From assembly GCA_034435015.1 (NCBI GenBank), contig DAOTYH010000009.1:1-23229 (forward strand): a stretch of DNA of 23,229 nt, written 5' to 3'. The translations under genes were made by a program, and so were the position numbers. This document shows, one piece after another, positions 14,411 through 22,921 of this stretch. The DNA comes from DAOTYH01 sp034435015 (GTDB lineage: Bacteria; Chloroflexota; Anaerolineae; Aggregatilineales; UBA3940). Each line of letters begins with the position of its first letter. Position 1 is the first letter of the stretch. The notes below the pieces were generated by a model. It was not told the DNA's origin. It made no database searches and was given only the letters and a program-made list of their open reading frames with translations.

Positions 14411-15142
14411 TTGGTAAGTACAACACAGGTTGAACAAAAAGATTTGATCCCAGAGCGCATCCCCACACATGTCGCCATTATTATGGATGGCAACGGGCGA
14501 TGGGCCAAACAGCGCGGCCTGCCGCGCATGGCTGGTCATCGCGCTGGCACAGAAAACCTGCGGCGGACGCTACGGGCTTGCGTTGAGTTCGGGGTCAAGA
14601 TTCTCACGATCTATGCCTTCTCTACTGAGAACTGGGGGCGTCCAGAGGTTGAGGTCAGGGGGCTGATGTCCATCCTGCGCGATGTGATTGACCGTGAACT
14701 GCCTGAACTACACGCCGAAGGGGTACAGCTCAGGCATATCGGCGATCTTTCCCGCCTAGAACCTGAACTTCAGCAGAAAGTCCGTCAGGCAATCGAGTTA
14801 ACCAAAAATAATGACAAGCTCATCCTGAATGTGGCATTCAATTACGGCGGCCGGGCCGAGATAGTCCATGCTATCCAGGAGATCGTGCGTAACGGGCACA
14901 AGCCTGAGGAGATCACCGAGGAGTTAGTCAGCCATTACTTATACACTAGTGACCTGCCCGACCCCGATCTGATTGTGCGTACCAGCGGTGAGCTTCGGCT
15001 GAGCAACTTTCTGCTCTGGCAGGCGGCCTATGCCGAATATTACTGCGCACCGGTCTACTGGCCGGACTTTGACAAAGAAGAACTGCGTAAAGCACTGTTG
15101 CACTACAGCCAACGCGACCGGCGGTACGGTCTGGTGAAATAG
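14411..15142 (+). CDS. uppS: Undecaprenyl diphosphate synthase (isoprenyl transferase)
   Basis: Condenses isopentenyl diphosphate onto farnesyl diphosphate to make the C55 lipid carrier for cell-envelope glycan synthesis. The 243-aa protein shows IMDGNGRWA with catalytic Asp26, GHRAGTEN, the TIYAFSTENW motif and RTSGELRLSNFLLWQ near the C-terminus, all diagnostic of cis-prenyltransferases. The start is TTG at 14411: it has AGAGGA overlapping the frr stop with 7-nt spacing, and no ATG or GTG lies nearer the homologous region. The gap to frr is 11 bp. Product chain length cannot be read from the sequence. Confidence 0.96.
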   Translation: MVSTTQVEQKDLIPERIPTHVAIIMDGNGRWAKQRGLPRMAGHRAGTENLRRTLRACVEFGVKILTIYAFSTENWGRPEVEVRGLMSILRDVIDRELPELHAEGVQLRHIGDLSRLEPELQQKVRQAIELTKNNDKLILNVAFNYGGRAEIVHAIQEIVRNGHKPEEITEELVSHYLYTSDLPDPDLIVRTSGELRLSNFLLWQAAYAEYYCAPVYWPDFDKEELRKALLHYSQRDRRYGLVK

Positions 15143-15150
15143 CACGACCT

Positions 15151-15966
15151 ATGTTGCGTGATCGAATAGTGAGCGCCATCTTGTTCGGCGTGCCAGTGCT
15201 GGCGGCCATCATTGCCGGTCATGGCTGGTTTGCGCTGGTTGTTCTGATCGTCTTCGGGTTTAGTTTGGGCGAGTTTGTACGCCTTGTTGCCCGGCGGGGG
15301 CATCGTGCCTCCGGCGGGCTGACACTTTTATGGCTCTGGTTGTTTGTGGCCGACCGTCTCTTCCCGGAAGCCAATCTGCTGGCACCGGGTACAGCCTTAC
15401 TTTTACTTCTGACGCTGGCTTGGACACTGGTGCGCTACCGTCAGGGTACTGCCAACGCCCTAACCGGCTTTGCCCTGACCATCGCCGGCGGCTTTTACAT
15501 TGGCTGGTCGGGCGCCCACTTCATCGGCCTGCGCTCACTCCCAGATGGTTTGTTCTGGACCCTCAGTGTGGTAGGTGCTGTGTGGATGTCTGACACAGGA
15601 GCCTATGCAGTAGGCAAACTCTTTGGGCATAACCGCATCATGCCGGATGTGAGTCCCGGCAAGACATGGGAAGGCTACGCAGGCGGAGTGCTCACAGGAA
15701 CGGTAGTATCTGCCATCCTGCCGCTGGCATGGCAGGCTCTGGGGGCTGGCCCTGCAGTGACACCTGTAAACGGCCTTATCATTGGCGCTTTGGTGTCCAT
15801 CCTCAGCCCTCTGGGTGACTTTGGCATAAGCCTTGTCAAACGATATGCCGGTGCCAAGGATTCCAGCCACCTGATTCCGGGGCATGGGGGCTTCCTCGAC
15901 CGGGTAGATGCCTTACTTGTTGGAGGTCTGCTCGGATATTACTTCCTCACCTTGTTCGTCTTGTGA
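15151..15966 (+). CDS. cdsA: Phosphatidate cytidylyltransferase (CDP-diglyceride synthase)
   Basis: Makes CDP-diacylglycerol from CTP and phosphatidic acid in the cytoplasmic membrane, feeding phospholipid synthesis. The 271-aa protein is strongly hydrophobic with repeated membrane segments (first around residues 8-40, last around 254-271). The CdsA signature is intact: Asp223, then S-L-V-K-R (227-231), KD at 236-237 and HGGFLDR at 245-251, which bind metal and CTP. It starts 8 bp after uppS with no clear SD, so it is probably coupled to it. Its last 4 bp overlap a GTG that would extend the next gene. The following gene is usually dxr or rseP in other bacteria, but here it is fbp. Confidence 0.95.
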   Translation: MLRDRIVSAILFGVPVLAAIIAGHGWFALVVLIVFGFSLGEFVRLVARRGHRASGGLTLLWLWLFVADRLFPEANLLAPGTALLLLLTLAWTLVRYRQGTANALTGFALTIAGGFYIGWSGAHFIGLRSLPDGLFWTLSVVGAVWMSDTGAYAVGKLFGHNRIMPDVSPGKTWEGYAGGVLTGTVVSAILPLAWQALGAGPAVTPVNGLIIGALVSILSPLGDFGISLVKRYAGAKDSSHLIPGHGGFLDRVDALLVGGLLGYYFLTLFVL

Positions 15967-16001
15967 GTCGGCAGGCAGGGGTAAAGGACAGAGAAATTTT
16001 C

Positions 16002-17087
16002 ATGACACAGGCGCTGATAACCATTGAACGGCATATTCTTGATCAGCAAAGCCTCTTTCCTCAAGCAACAGGCGCTTTCACCAGCCTGATGTACGATATT
16101 GCCCTAGCGGCCAAGCTGATCGCCCGCGAGACAACACGAGCCGGCCTCGCTCAGATTCTTGGGAATATGGGCATTTCCAATATACACGGGGAAGAGCAGC
16201 AGAAGCTCGATCTGTATGCCCATGAGACGATAGTTCGTATTCTGGATCACACCGGCAGGCTGTGTATCATGGCCTCCGAAGAGAGTGCTGATCCCATATT
16301 AATCCCCGACCGCTACCCCAGCGGAAATTATGCTCTCCTGTTCGATCCGCTGGATGGCTCCTCTAACATTGACTATAACGCCAGTATCGGGATGATCTTC
16401 TCGATTTATCGTAAGATCAGCCCCAAAGAAGAACGAGGGACTCTACAGGACCTGCTCCAGCCCGGCTTTAGGCAGGTAGCCGCCGGCTATGTTTTCTACG
16501 GCTCCAGCACCATGCTGGTTTATACCTCCGGGCAGGGAGTGCATGGGTTTACCCTTGATCCCAGCGTAGGCGAGTTTCTCCTCTCCCATCCCAATATGCG
16601 TATCCCTGAAAATCCCAAATATTACAGTGCCAATCAGGGGTATGAAGCACGATGGGGGGAGGGCATTCGACGTTACATCGCATGGATCACAGGCCGCGAC
16701 CCAGAGAGACCACGTAAAGGGCTGTCATTGCGCTACATCGGCTCGCTGGTTGCCGACTTCCATCGTAACCTGATGGGCGGGGGTGTCTTTCTGTATCCAG
16801 CCGAACCTGCCGATCCTGCCCGACGATACGGCAAGCTTCGTCTGTGCTATGAGTGTGCCCCGCTAGCCTTCGTAGTCGAGCAGGCGGGGGGATATGCCTC
16901 AAACGGCATTGGGCCTGTCATGAACATCCAGCCAGAGGGACTGCATCAACGAGTGCCTTTTTTTGCTGGCAATACCGAGCTGGTACAAGAGGTTGAAGCC
17001 GCACTGGCACGCTATGAACCGGAATGGGTAGAAGACTATCGCAAGCACGTTACCTTTGTGGAACGGACTGACTCCCCGCAGGAATAA
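16002..17087 (+). CDS. fbp: Class I fructose-1,6-bisphosphatase
   Basis: Hydrolyses fructose 1,6-bisphosphate to fructose 6-phosphate in gluconeogenesis. From the ATG at 16002 the protein has 361 aa. Metal- and substrate-site motifs are intact: GEEQQKLD (63-70), ASEE (91-94) and DPLDGSSNID (115-124), followed by FSIYRK. The C-terminal APLAFVVEQAGG motif is also present. The frame stays open to a GTG at 15963 that overlaps the cdsA stop; family alignment (QSLFPQATGAFTSLM matching the usual N-terminus) favours 16002, though its SD is weak. Placement at the end of frr-uppS-cdsA is unusual. The gene converges with the cysteine desulfurase gene 25 bp downstream, with no terminator hairpin visible between them. 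Confidence 0.95.
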   Translation: MTQALITIERHILDQQSLFPQATGAFTSLMYDIALAAKLIARETTRAGLAQILGNMGISNIHGEEQQKLDLYAHETIVRILDHTGRLCIMASEESADPILIPDRYPSGNYALLFDPLDGSSNIDYNASIGMIFSIYRKISPKEERGTLQDLLQPGFRQVAAGYVFYGSSTMLVYTSGQGVHGFTLDPSVGEFLLSHPNMRIPENPKYYSANQGYEARWGEGIRRYIAWITGRDPERPRKGLSLRYIGSLVADFHRNLMGGGVFLYPAEPADPARRYGKLRLCYECAPLAFVVEQAGGYASNGIGPVMNIQPEGLHQRVPFFAGNTELVQEVEAALARYEPEWVEDYRKHVTFVERTDSPQE

Positions 17088-17112
17088 ACGAGGCTTCACG
17101 CACAGGGCAAAG

Positions 17113-18273
17113 TCAGCAGGGGGTATCTGACTCTCTGCGAAGCTCCCGCACCGCGGCGGCGATCTCGCCTGCGGCAATATCTATCTCGCTTTCGGTGGTC
17201 ATCTTCCCAACCGAAAGACGTACTGTACCTAGGGCATATTCATAAGGGACCTTCATCGCCTGTAGCACCGCCGAGATTGAGACGCGGTCGGAGTGGCATG
17301 CCGCTCCCGCCGAGGCGGCCACCCGCCCATCCAGACGCGCCAGCAGGGTACTGACCTGCACACCGCGAAAGCCCACGCTCAACGTATTGGGTAAGCGCTC
17401 AGTTGGATGGCCATTCAGGCGTATATCATCCACCTCGCGCATCAGAAAGGCGTACAGCCGGTCACACATAGCCTTCATGTGACTCATACTGGCAGTCAAC
17501 CCGCGACCGGCGATCTCACAGGCCTTTCCCAGCCCGACGATCTCCAAAACGTTCTCTGTGCCCGCCCGCCGGCCAGACTCTTGACCAGCCCCATGCATGA
17601 ACTTAGGAAGTTGGACTCCAGCCCGTTGATACAGAAACCCGACTCCTTTGGGCGCGTAGAGCTTATGGCCGGCTCCGGTCAGAAAATCAACATCCAGCTC
17701 AGTGACATTCACGGGGATTTTCCCCACTGCCTGCGCGGCGTCCGTGTGCACCAGCACACCGTATTGGTGGGCAATCCGTGCGATCTCCGCCACCGGCTCA
17801 AGAGTCCCTACCTCGTTGTTAGCCAGCATGACGGTCACCAGAATAGTGCGCGGCGTGATTGCACGTTCCACATCTGAGGGATCAACTCGGCCATACTCAT
17901 CTACCGGCAGGATCGTGATCCGGCAACCATGATGAGCGAGAAAATCACACGGCTCAAGGACAGCGGGGTGTTCAATAGCTGAAGTGATGACATGCTCCCC
18001 CCGTGCAGAGTAAGCCTCTGCTACACCCTTTAACACCATGTTGTTGGCCTCTGTACCGCCGCTGGTGAAGATCACCTCGTTAGGCTGACATCCGATCAGC
18101 TCCGCAACCTGCCGGCGTGCGTTTTCGACCGCCTCATGGGCTTCATGTCCATACATGTGAGAGCTGGACGGGTTTCCAAAGCATTCATACAGATACGGCA
18201 ACATGGCGTCTGCTACTGCCCGATCAATGGGAGTAGTTGCGTTGTAGTCGAGGTAGATCGGTCTGTCAGCCAT
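17113..18273 (-). CDS. Cysteine desulfurase (NifS/IscS-type)
   Basis: PLP-dependent enzyme that takes sulfur from cysteine for Fe-S cluster assembly, tRNA thiolation or other cofactors. The 386-aa product has the N-terminal YLDYNATTP, SGGTEANN (71-78), His102 stacking on PLP, Asp178 and the PLP lysine Lys204 in GAGHKLYAPKG. The persulfide cysteine is Cys326 in ASAGAACHSD; the short loop around it is the NifS/IscS (group I) type rather than SufS. No iscU or other Fe-S scaffold gene is adjacent; the upstream partner is a Ser/Thr kinase 8 bp away, so the two are probably co-transcribed. The start ATG lacks a good SD. The specific pathway is undetermined, so no symbol is given. Confidence 0.92.
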   Translation of the reverse strand: MADRPIYLDYNATTPIDRAVADAMLPYLYECFGNPSSSHMYGHEAHEAVENARRQVAELIGCQPNEVIFTSGGTEANNMVLKGVAEAYSARGEHVITSAIEHPAVLEPCDFLAHHGCRITILPVDEYGRVDPSDVERAITPRTILVTVMLANNEVGTLEPVAEIARIAHQYGVLVHTDAAQAVGKIPVNVTELDVDFLTGAGHKLYAPKGVGFLYQRAGVQLPKFMHGAGQESGRRAGTENVLEIVGLGKACEIAGRGLTASMSHMKAMCDRLYAFLMREVDDIRLNGHPTERLPNTLSVGFRGVQVSTLLARLDGRVAASAGAACHSDRVSISAVLQAMKVPYEYALGTVRLSVGKMTTESEIDIAAGEIAAAVRELRRESDTPC

Positions 18274-18281
18274 CTTTGAGC

Positions 18282-19637
18282 TTACTGGCTGGCCCTGCGG
18301 AAGGTCAGCAAGACACGGCCTGCCGCGATCTGATCCCCTTCAGACAGGGGGTAGGCCTGGCCCGGCGTCAGCAACTGATCGTTAAGCCGAGTGCCGTTCA
18401 TACTGCCAAGGTCCTCAATGAAATATTGGTCATCCTGCTTGAAGATGCGGCAGTGACGACGGGAGGCTGTACGCGCTTCCTCAAGCCCCAATGACCACAG
18501 ATCAATATCAGGGGTAGCCGGATCGCGGGGGTGACTGCGCCCGACAATAGTCTCTACCAGCGTGAGCGGGATAACCTGCCCCGCCTTCGTCATCAGTACA
18601 AAGGCGGGAGCCGTCTCTTTAGGAGGGATGCTTGTATCAATAGCCGTACGTGACCAGACGGTCGTTGTCGGCATAGGCATCTCAACGCTCACAGGTTGCC
18701 GGCCTCCTCCTGTTATGGCCTCAATTCGACGGATCACCTCCTCGGCTGACGGAATCCGCCGTTCGACACGATGAGCCAGCATCCCGTTGACCAGCTCTGC
18801 CACTGGCTCTGAAACCCCTGTAATTGGATCAAGCTTACCCGCGATAATACGTGAGGCCACTGTCCCAAACTCACGGGACTTGACCGGCAAGCCGCCGGTC
18901 AGCATTTCATACAGTACCACCCCTAACGAGTAAATGTCAGCCCGATGATCCACAGTGTGGGCCTCAAGGATCTGCTCTGGGGCGGCGTAGTATAGGGTTC
19001 CGGCAAAATGTGAAGAGGCTGTCAACGTTGCCTGGTTGGGTGCTTTGGCAATGCCAAAGTCAATAAGTTTAGCTTGATTATTTGGTGTCAGCATGATGTT
19101 CTGGGATTTGATGTCGCGATGCACAATCCCTTTGGCATGAATATCGGCTAACCCCAGCGCTACCTGCCGGGCTATGGTTAAGGCGTCTGTCTCGCTGAGA
19201 GGTGCGCGGGTGTCAATGACCTCAGCTAGTGTATGCCCCTCGACGAATTCAGCCACAATATAGCTGAGTGTCTCTCCTAACGCCGGATCGTACTCACGCA
19301 AAGCCCAGTCATATAGACGGATGACATAGGGGTTATTGATCTGTTGCAACAGATTGATCTCGCGCTGGAAGCGCCCTATGAACTGATCGTCAACCATATG
19401 GGGGTGAACTACTTTCACAACCACCATCTGGCCAGTCTGATAGTCCCGCGCGAGGTAGACGGTGGCCGCGCCGCCAGCCCCCAACCGGTCGTAGATGTGG
19501 TAACGTCCTCTGAGAGTATGGCCTGTGAGCATCCAGAGATACCCCTGTCGTGTAGTAGAGACCAATTCCTGTTGAGGCAACTTCACTCTAAGTTTACCAC
19601 AGGTCAGGCAAACTGATTCATCTTCCACGTAATGCAA
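18282..19637 (-). CDS. Ser/Thr protein kinase with C-terminal FHA domain
   Basis: Hanks-type kinase fused to a phosphothreonine-binding FHA domain, 451 aa in the longest reading. Kinase motifs: glycine loop GAGGAATV (53-60), Lys75 in VVVKVV, catalytic HRDIKSQN (173-180), DFG (193-195) and APEQ in the activation segment. After a proline-rich linker (about 300-345) the FHA domain shows VGRS, ASRRHCRI and DLGSMNGT. There is no transmembrane or PASTA segment, so it is cytoplasmic. The start is uncertain: TTG at 19637 (used here) or GTG at 19628 would keep a CLTCG zinc-knuckle-like N-terminus but lack an SD. ATG at 19532 begins MLTGHTLRGRY, typical of kinase starts, with a weak AGGGG. It shares an operon with a cysteine desulfurase, an odd pairing. 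Confidence 0.9.
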   Translation of the reverse strand: MHYVEDESVCLTCGKLRVKLPQQELVSTTRQGYLWMLTGHTLRGRYHIYDRLGAGGAATVYLARDYQTGQMVVVKVVHPHMVDDQFIGRFQREINLLQQINNPYVIRLYDWALREYDPALGETLSYIVAEFVEGHTLAEVIDTRAPLSETDALTIARQVALGLADIHAKGIVHRDIKSQNIMLTPNNQAKLIDFGIAKAPNQATLTASSHFAGTLYYAAPEQILEAHTVDHRADIYSLGVVLYEMLTGGLPVKSREFGTVASRIIAGKLDPITGVSEPVAELVNGMLAHRVERRIPSAEEVIRRIEAITGGGRQPVSVEMPMPTTTVWSRTAIDTSIPPKETAPAFVLMTKAGQVIPLTLVETIVGRSHPRDPATPDIDLWSLGLEEARTASRRHCRIFKQDDQYFIEDLGSMNGTRLNDQLLTPGQAYPLSEGDQIAAGRVLLTFRRASQ

Positions 19638-19661
19638 AGCAAGGGGATAGCGCCTTACGAG

Positions 19662-19689
19662 GCCTCCCTCTGCCGTGTGATAGGGAGGC
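19662..19689 (-). repeat. Inverted repeat between the MutS-like pair and the kinase gene
   Basis: GCCTCCCT / AGGGAGGC, 8 bp with a 12-nt spacer, 43 bp past the stop of the second MutS-like gene. No U-run follows on either strand, so it is a candidate weak terminator or mRNA-end hairpin only. The rest of 19638-19732 shows no convincing promoter. Confidence 0.4.
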
Positions 19690-19732
19690 GTGTCTTAGAG
19701 CAGGCAGTATTTAGTTCCCTGCGGCGTGTTCG

Positions 19733-21232
19733 TCAGGAGGCAGGCGCCCTGAAGATTGTGTAATACAGGTCTCTGCCGTAGCTGGTCTGGAGCGGCTTGC
19801 CCTCTTTCAGCTTGAAGGTACGCCTCCCATCAGGTGTCCTTTCCGCCCGTAGGAAGATCACGTTCTCCATCGCCCTGCTGTACAGGTGATGTGCAAATTC
19901 ATAAAGGTGCGTGACGAAGAAAATCTTAATACGCTTCTCTAACAGGGCAGAAACGATCTGCCGGGCAATCTCCGATCCTTCCCTCTCATTGGTAGCGGCA
20001 AAAGACTCGTTAAATAGTATCATCGCATGAGGAGTAAGGCTGTCTGCGATCTTGTTCATCCTGCTAAGCTCCTCATCGAATTTCCCGCTCTTCATAGTGG
20101 CATCTTCTTCACGTTTGTAGTGTGTGAACAGACCATTGCAGACATTGGCACAGAAAGACTCAGCAGGCACAAACAGGCCGCATTGCATCATCAACTGCGC
20201 CAGACCAATGCTACGCAAAAAGGTGGATTTGCCGCCTTGGTTAGCGCCCGTGATCATCACAAGGTCCTTGCCATCGGCATTCACATCGTTGCCGACCGCC
20301 TTTTGTTTCATAGTCAGAGCTAGGCATGGATCGTACAACCCCCTGAAAGAATGTCTGCGTTCATTGGAGGGGGCAGGCTGAGGGAAGGTAACCGGTTCAC
20401 CAAGCTGAGCCAGTTGCTCATACAGATTTAAGCATCCGATATAAAAGGCCAGCTCGACCCGTAGAGTCTGGAAGAAATTGTCAATATGATCAGCTGACTG
20501 GGCCAATGCATTGGCAACCGAGTTGATACCCCTGTTGCTGAGTTCGGCCAGCGCCCTAGCGCCATGATCATCACGCGGATGAATGTCAAAAGAGTAGGCA
20601 GGGGCATCAGGAGTGAGGAGACGCTTCACCCAATTGTGTCTGCCAGACGGTTTCCGAAGAACATAATGGGTGCCTTCATTACCCCGTCCCAATTCGGCGC
20701 TGATCAAGATGCCGTCACGGAATCTCAGTTCTCTGAGGTGTTCCTGAATAGCAGCAAGATACTCGTCATCCAGCTCCCCTTTGATCACCGAGAAGAATGC
20801 TGTAAAGCCCTCAGACTTGAAGCTGTCAGCATGCTGATCCGCAATGCTCCTCAACTTCTTGAGAAGGCCTACGAACATGTGCATCATCTCAATCGCACTG
20901 GACAGTATCCCGCCGGGGTAACTACTGAAGATACCCATCCAGTGCCTCCGTTTGTTTTCCATTGACTCAATGGGTATCTGATAAATATCTCTGACAACAG
21001 AGGGGTTTTTCAGGCAGTCTCTCAGTATGTCTTGACGGTACTGAATAGTCTCCAAGTCCTCTAAGCTGGATAGAACCGTTGTCTTGGCAACCCCATATAC
21101 AAACTTATCTCCAAGCGCCATTGCATTGAACAGCGTATTTAATTCCAAATCCTGTACTAGGTCCCGCTCATTCCACGGTAATTCCTGTCGGGGATCGAAA
21201 TTACGATCTCTGTACATGAGGAAGGCTTTCAT
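19733..21232 (-). CDS. MutS-like ATPase, second of a tandem pair
   Basis: A 499-aa protein carrying the MutS C-terminal lever/ATPase region without the N-terminal mismatch-recognition and connector domains. It has Walker A GANQGGKS (329-336), the FVPAESF stretch after it, a Walker B region AMILFNESFAATNEREGSE with Asn408-Glu409 where MutS has Asp-Glu, and the switch histidine His442 in FVTHLYEF. The N-terminal part shares ETIQYRQDILRD (61-72) with its neighbour's DTIRYRHEVMRD, so the two are paralogues. There is no Smr or HNH domain, so it is not MutS2. Its start overlaps the stop of the upstream paralogue (ATGA), and AAGGAG lies upstream. Probably half of a heterodimeric ATPase; substrate unknown. 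Confidence 0.85.
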   Translation of the reverse strand: MKAFLMYRDRNFDPRQELPWNERDLVQDLELNTLFNAMALGDKFVYGVAKTTVLSSLEDLETIQYRQDILRDCLKNPSVVRDIYQIPIESMENKRRHWMGIFSSYPGGILSSAIEMMHMFVGLLKKLRSIADQHADSFKSEGFTAFFSVIKGELDDEYLAAIQEHLRELRFRDGILISAELGRGNEGTHYVLRKPSGRHNWVKRLLTPDAPAYSFDIHPRDDHGARALAELSNRGINSVANALAQSADHIDNFFQTLRVELAFYIGCLNLYEQLAQLGEPVTFPQPAPSNERRHSFRGLYDPCLALTMKQKAVGNDVNADGKDLVMITGANQGGKSTFLRSIGLAQLMMQCGLFVPAESFCANVCNGLFTHYKREEDATMKSGKFDEELSRMNKIADSLTPHAMILFNESFAATNEREGSEIARQIVSALLEKRIKIFFVTHLYEFAHHLYSRAMENVIFLRAERTPDGRRTFKLKEGKPLQTSYGRDLYYTIFRAPAS

Positions 21233-22758
21233 GATTTGATGCGCTCCTTCAGGCTGTCATAGGTAACGCGATACTTTTCAGCAATCGAGAGAGCATAAGC
21301 CAATCCGTCGGCAGGCCTTCTGACGATCTTAAAGGTTCGCAGGGCTGGATTCTCAGGGACTACTGTACTGACCATACTAACTGTCTTACCGTTTAGAGAT
21401 GCCAATTCATCTAGGAAAGTTACACAGACACACAGTAAGTCCAGACGGGTAATCCTGTCCATGATCTCCTTTCCCAGAAAAACTGCATCCTCAAGAGTTG
21501 TAGAGGTAAAAATCTCGTTGATGATGATAATGCTGTCTGGGGTAGCCTGAGTGAGAATATCGTTCATTCTGATCAGATCATCTTGCAGTTTACCATGTAG
21601 GTTTTGGATGTCTTCTTCCCTCTCGAAGTGGGTAAATATCCTATCAAACAGAAAGAGCCGTGCCTGAGTGCCCGGCACAGGGCAACCTAGGCTGGCAAGA
21701 TAATGGAGCTGTCCAAAAGTGCGGGCAAAAGTTGTCTTGCCTCCCTGATTTGGCCCAGAGACTATAATGATCCGTTCGTTACCCCTCAGGTAGAAATCGT
21801 TGCATACAATCGGCGAGCCTTCAAGCAAGAGCTTATACGCCAGGGCCAAGTCAAATCCTCCGTAGTTGTAGATGTCTTTCGAGGCAACAGTGACTTCGGG
21901 GTAGCAGAAACTTAGGCCAGCCTCTCTAAGCCTTGTGATATGCTCAAGGTAAGCAATGTAAAATTGGATCTCGCGGTCAAAGGTCCGGATGGTTTCATCT
22001 AGAAAGCGGCTGTGCCGTGCGCAGAAGGCATCAAGAGCCGCAAAGATGTCTGGGTACAGTTTGGCGACACAATCCAAGATTTTTGCTTCCACATGGTTCA
22101 TGCCGCTCTCTTCATAAACTTTAACGCGGTAGTCCTTAACAGCCCCCTGCTTGAATCTTTCAAAAGTCTTCTCTATCTCGACAGTGTAATCCGGCTCCCC
22201 TGCATACTTACGAACTTTCACATGGAGGTCCTTGATAATCACGCTGTACTTCACGGTAGAGAGAGCCGCTTTGAGTTCCCTTGTATCTGCCAGAAGAGTA
22301 GTAAAATAGTTGGACTGGATATAACACATGAGATATTCACGAAAAGCCTGAAGGCCGCGTGATTCCAAGCTGGCCTGAGTGAGGTCATGCGCCAGATTGA
22401 CTACTGCCTGGCAGTAAACTTCTGCGGCCTCCAAGAACCAGCCCTCACGATAGTTCTTGAATTCAACCTTTTCCGCTAAGCCTGCATATCGGCGCATAAG
22501 TGCCATCTTTTCTGCAAAGGCCTTGATATTTTCCAGCAGAGCTGTGTCCTCCAGATCGCGCATGACCTCATGACGGTATCGGATAGTATCCACATTACGC
22601 AGGGGGGTATAGAAGAATGGTTTCAGGTTATATGGCTCCCTGCCGGCAGTTATGGCATCAATAACCTGATCGAGGAATAGGTCCCCAAAACAGTCAGGGA
22701 CACCAGCCTCTTCCATATGCTGATCATGATCTGTAAACAAGATGCTACGAAACACCAT
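21229..22758 (-). CDS. MutS-like ATPase, first of a tandem pair
   Basis: A 509-aa paralogue of the downstream gene. It has Walker A GPNQGGKT (335-342), Walker B SIIIINEIFTSTTLEDA with Asn414-Glu415, and the switch region CVTFLDELA, where the usual His is Phe448. The middle is helical lever-like sequence (170-280), and a short N-terminal core contains DTIRYRHEVMRD (57-68). There are no mismatch-binding, Smr or nuclease domains. The ATG at 22758 has GGGGA about 6 nt upstream. It overlaps the next gene by 4 bp. Upstream lie an intrinsic terminator and a consensus promoter, so expression may involve read-through. MutS-like pairs of this size are known as annotated genes in other bacteria, but I know of no established function. 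Confidence 0.85.
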   Translation of the reverse strand: MVFRSILFTDHDQHMEEAGVPDCFGDLFLDQVIDAITAGREPYNLKPFFYTPLRNVDTIRYRHEVMRDLEDTALLENIKAFAEKMALMRRYAGLAEKVEFKNYREGWFLEAAEVYCQAVVNLAHDLTQASLESRGLQAFREYLMCYIQSNYFTTLLADTRELKAALSTVKYSVIIKDLHVKVRKYAGEPDYTVEIEKTFERFKQGAVKDYRVKVYEESGMNHVEAKILDCVAKLYPDIFAALDAFCARHSRFLDETIRTFDREIQFYIAYLEHITRLREAGLSFCYPEVTVASKDIYNYGGFDLALAYKLLLEGSPIVCNDFYLRGNERIIIVSGPNQGGKTTFARTFGQLHYLASLGCPVPGTQARLFLFDRIFTHFEREEDIQNLHGKLQDDLIRMNDILTQATPDSIIIINEIFTSTTLEDAVFLGKEIMDRITRLDLLCVCVTFLDELASLNGKTVSMVSTVVPENPALRTFKIVRRPADGLAYALSIAEKYRVTYDSLKERIKS

Positions 22759-22815
22759 AGAAATCCCCGCGTCATAATCTAAGGTGAACAGGTTTTGTTA
22801 CCCTCAACTAAGTAG

Positions 22816-22865
22816 AAAAAAGGCCTCTACACAGCCGTGCTGACGCACTTAACTGGGTAGAGGCC
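22816..22865 (-). terminator. Strong intrinsic terminator upstream of the MutS-like pair
   Basis: Perfect 9-bp stem GGCCTCTAC / GTAGAGGCC (22865-22857 with 22830-22822), with a further inner hairpin GTGC-GTCA-GCAC and a CAG/CTG pairing, followed directly by TTTTTT on the minus strand. It ends 57 bp before the first MutS-like ATG. Confidence 0.85.
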
Positions 22866-22915
22866 ATCAGTCCGATTCGGGCGGACAACAAGGCGAGCCT
22901 CATCGCTCTTCAATA
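22816..22915 (-). ncRNA. Candidate ~100-nt small RNA or attenuated leader
   Basis: Bounded by a near-consensus promoter (22922-22950) and the intrinsic terminator (22816-22865), with no SD-preceded ORF in between. It contains the hairpin GTCCG-CCCGAAT-CGGAC (22886-22870). A GAGGC segment (22901-22897) can pair with GCCTC in the terminator's 5' arm, so an antiterminated form is possible. It is either a free-standing small RNA or the leader of the MutS-like operon. I recognise no known RNA family. The remaining bases 22759-22815 hold only the MutS-like SD. Confidence 0.45.
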
Positions 22916-22921
22916 GAGCAG

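Noticed and set aside
19733..22758. Standard MutS or MutS2 genes
   Set aside because: Both proteins are about 500 aa and lack mismatch-recognition, connector and Smr domains.
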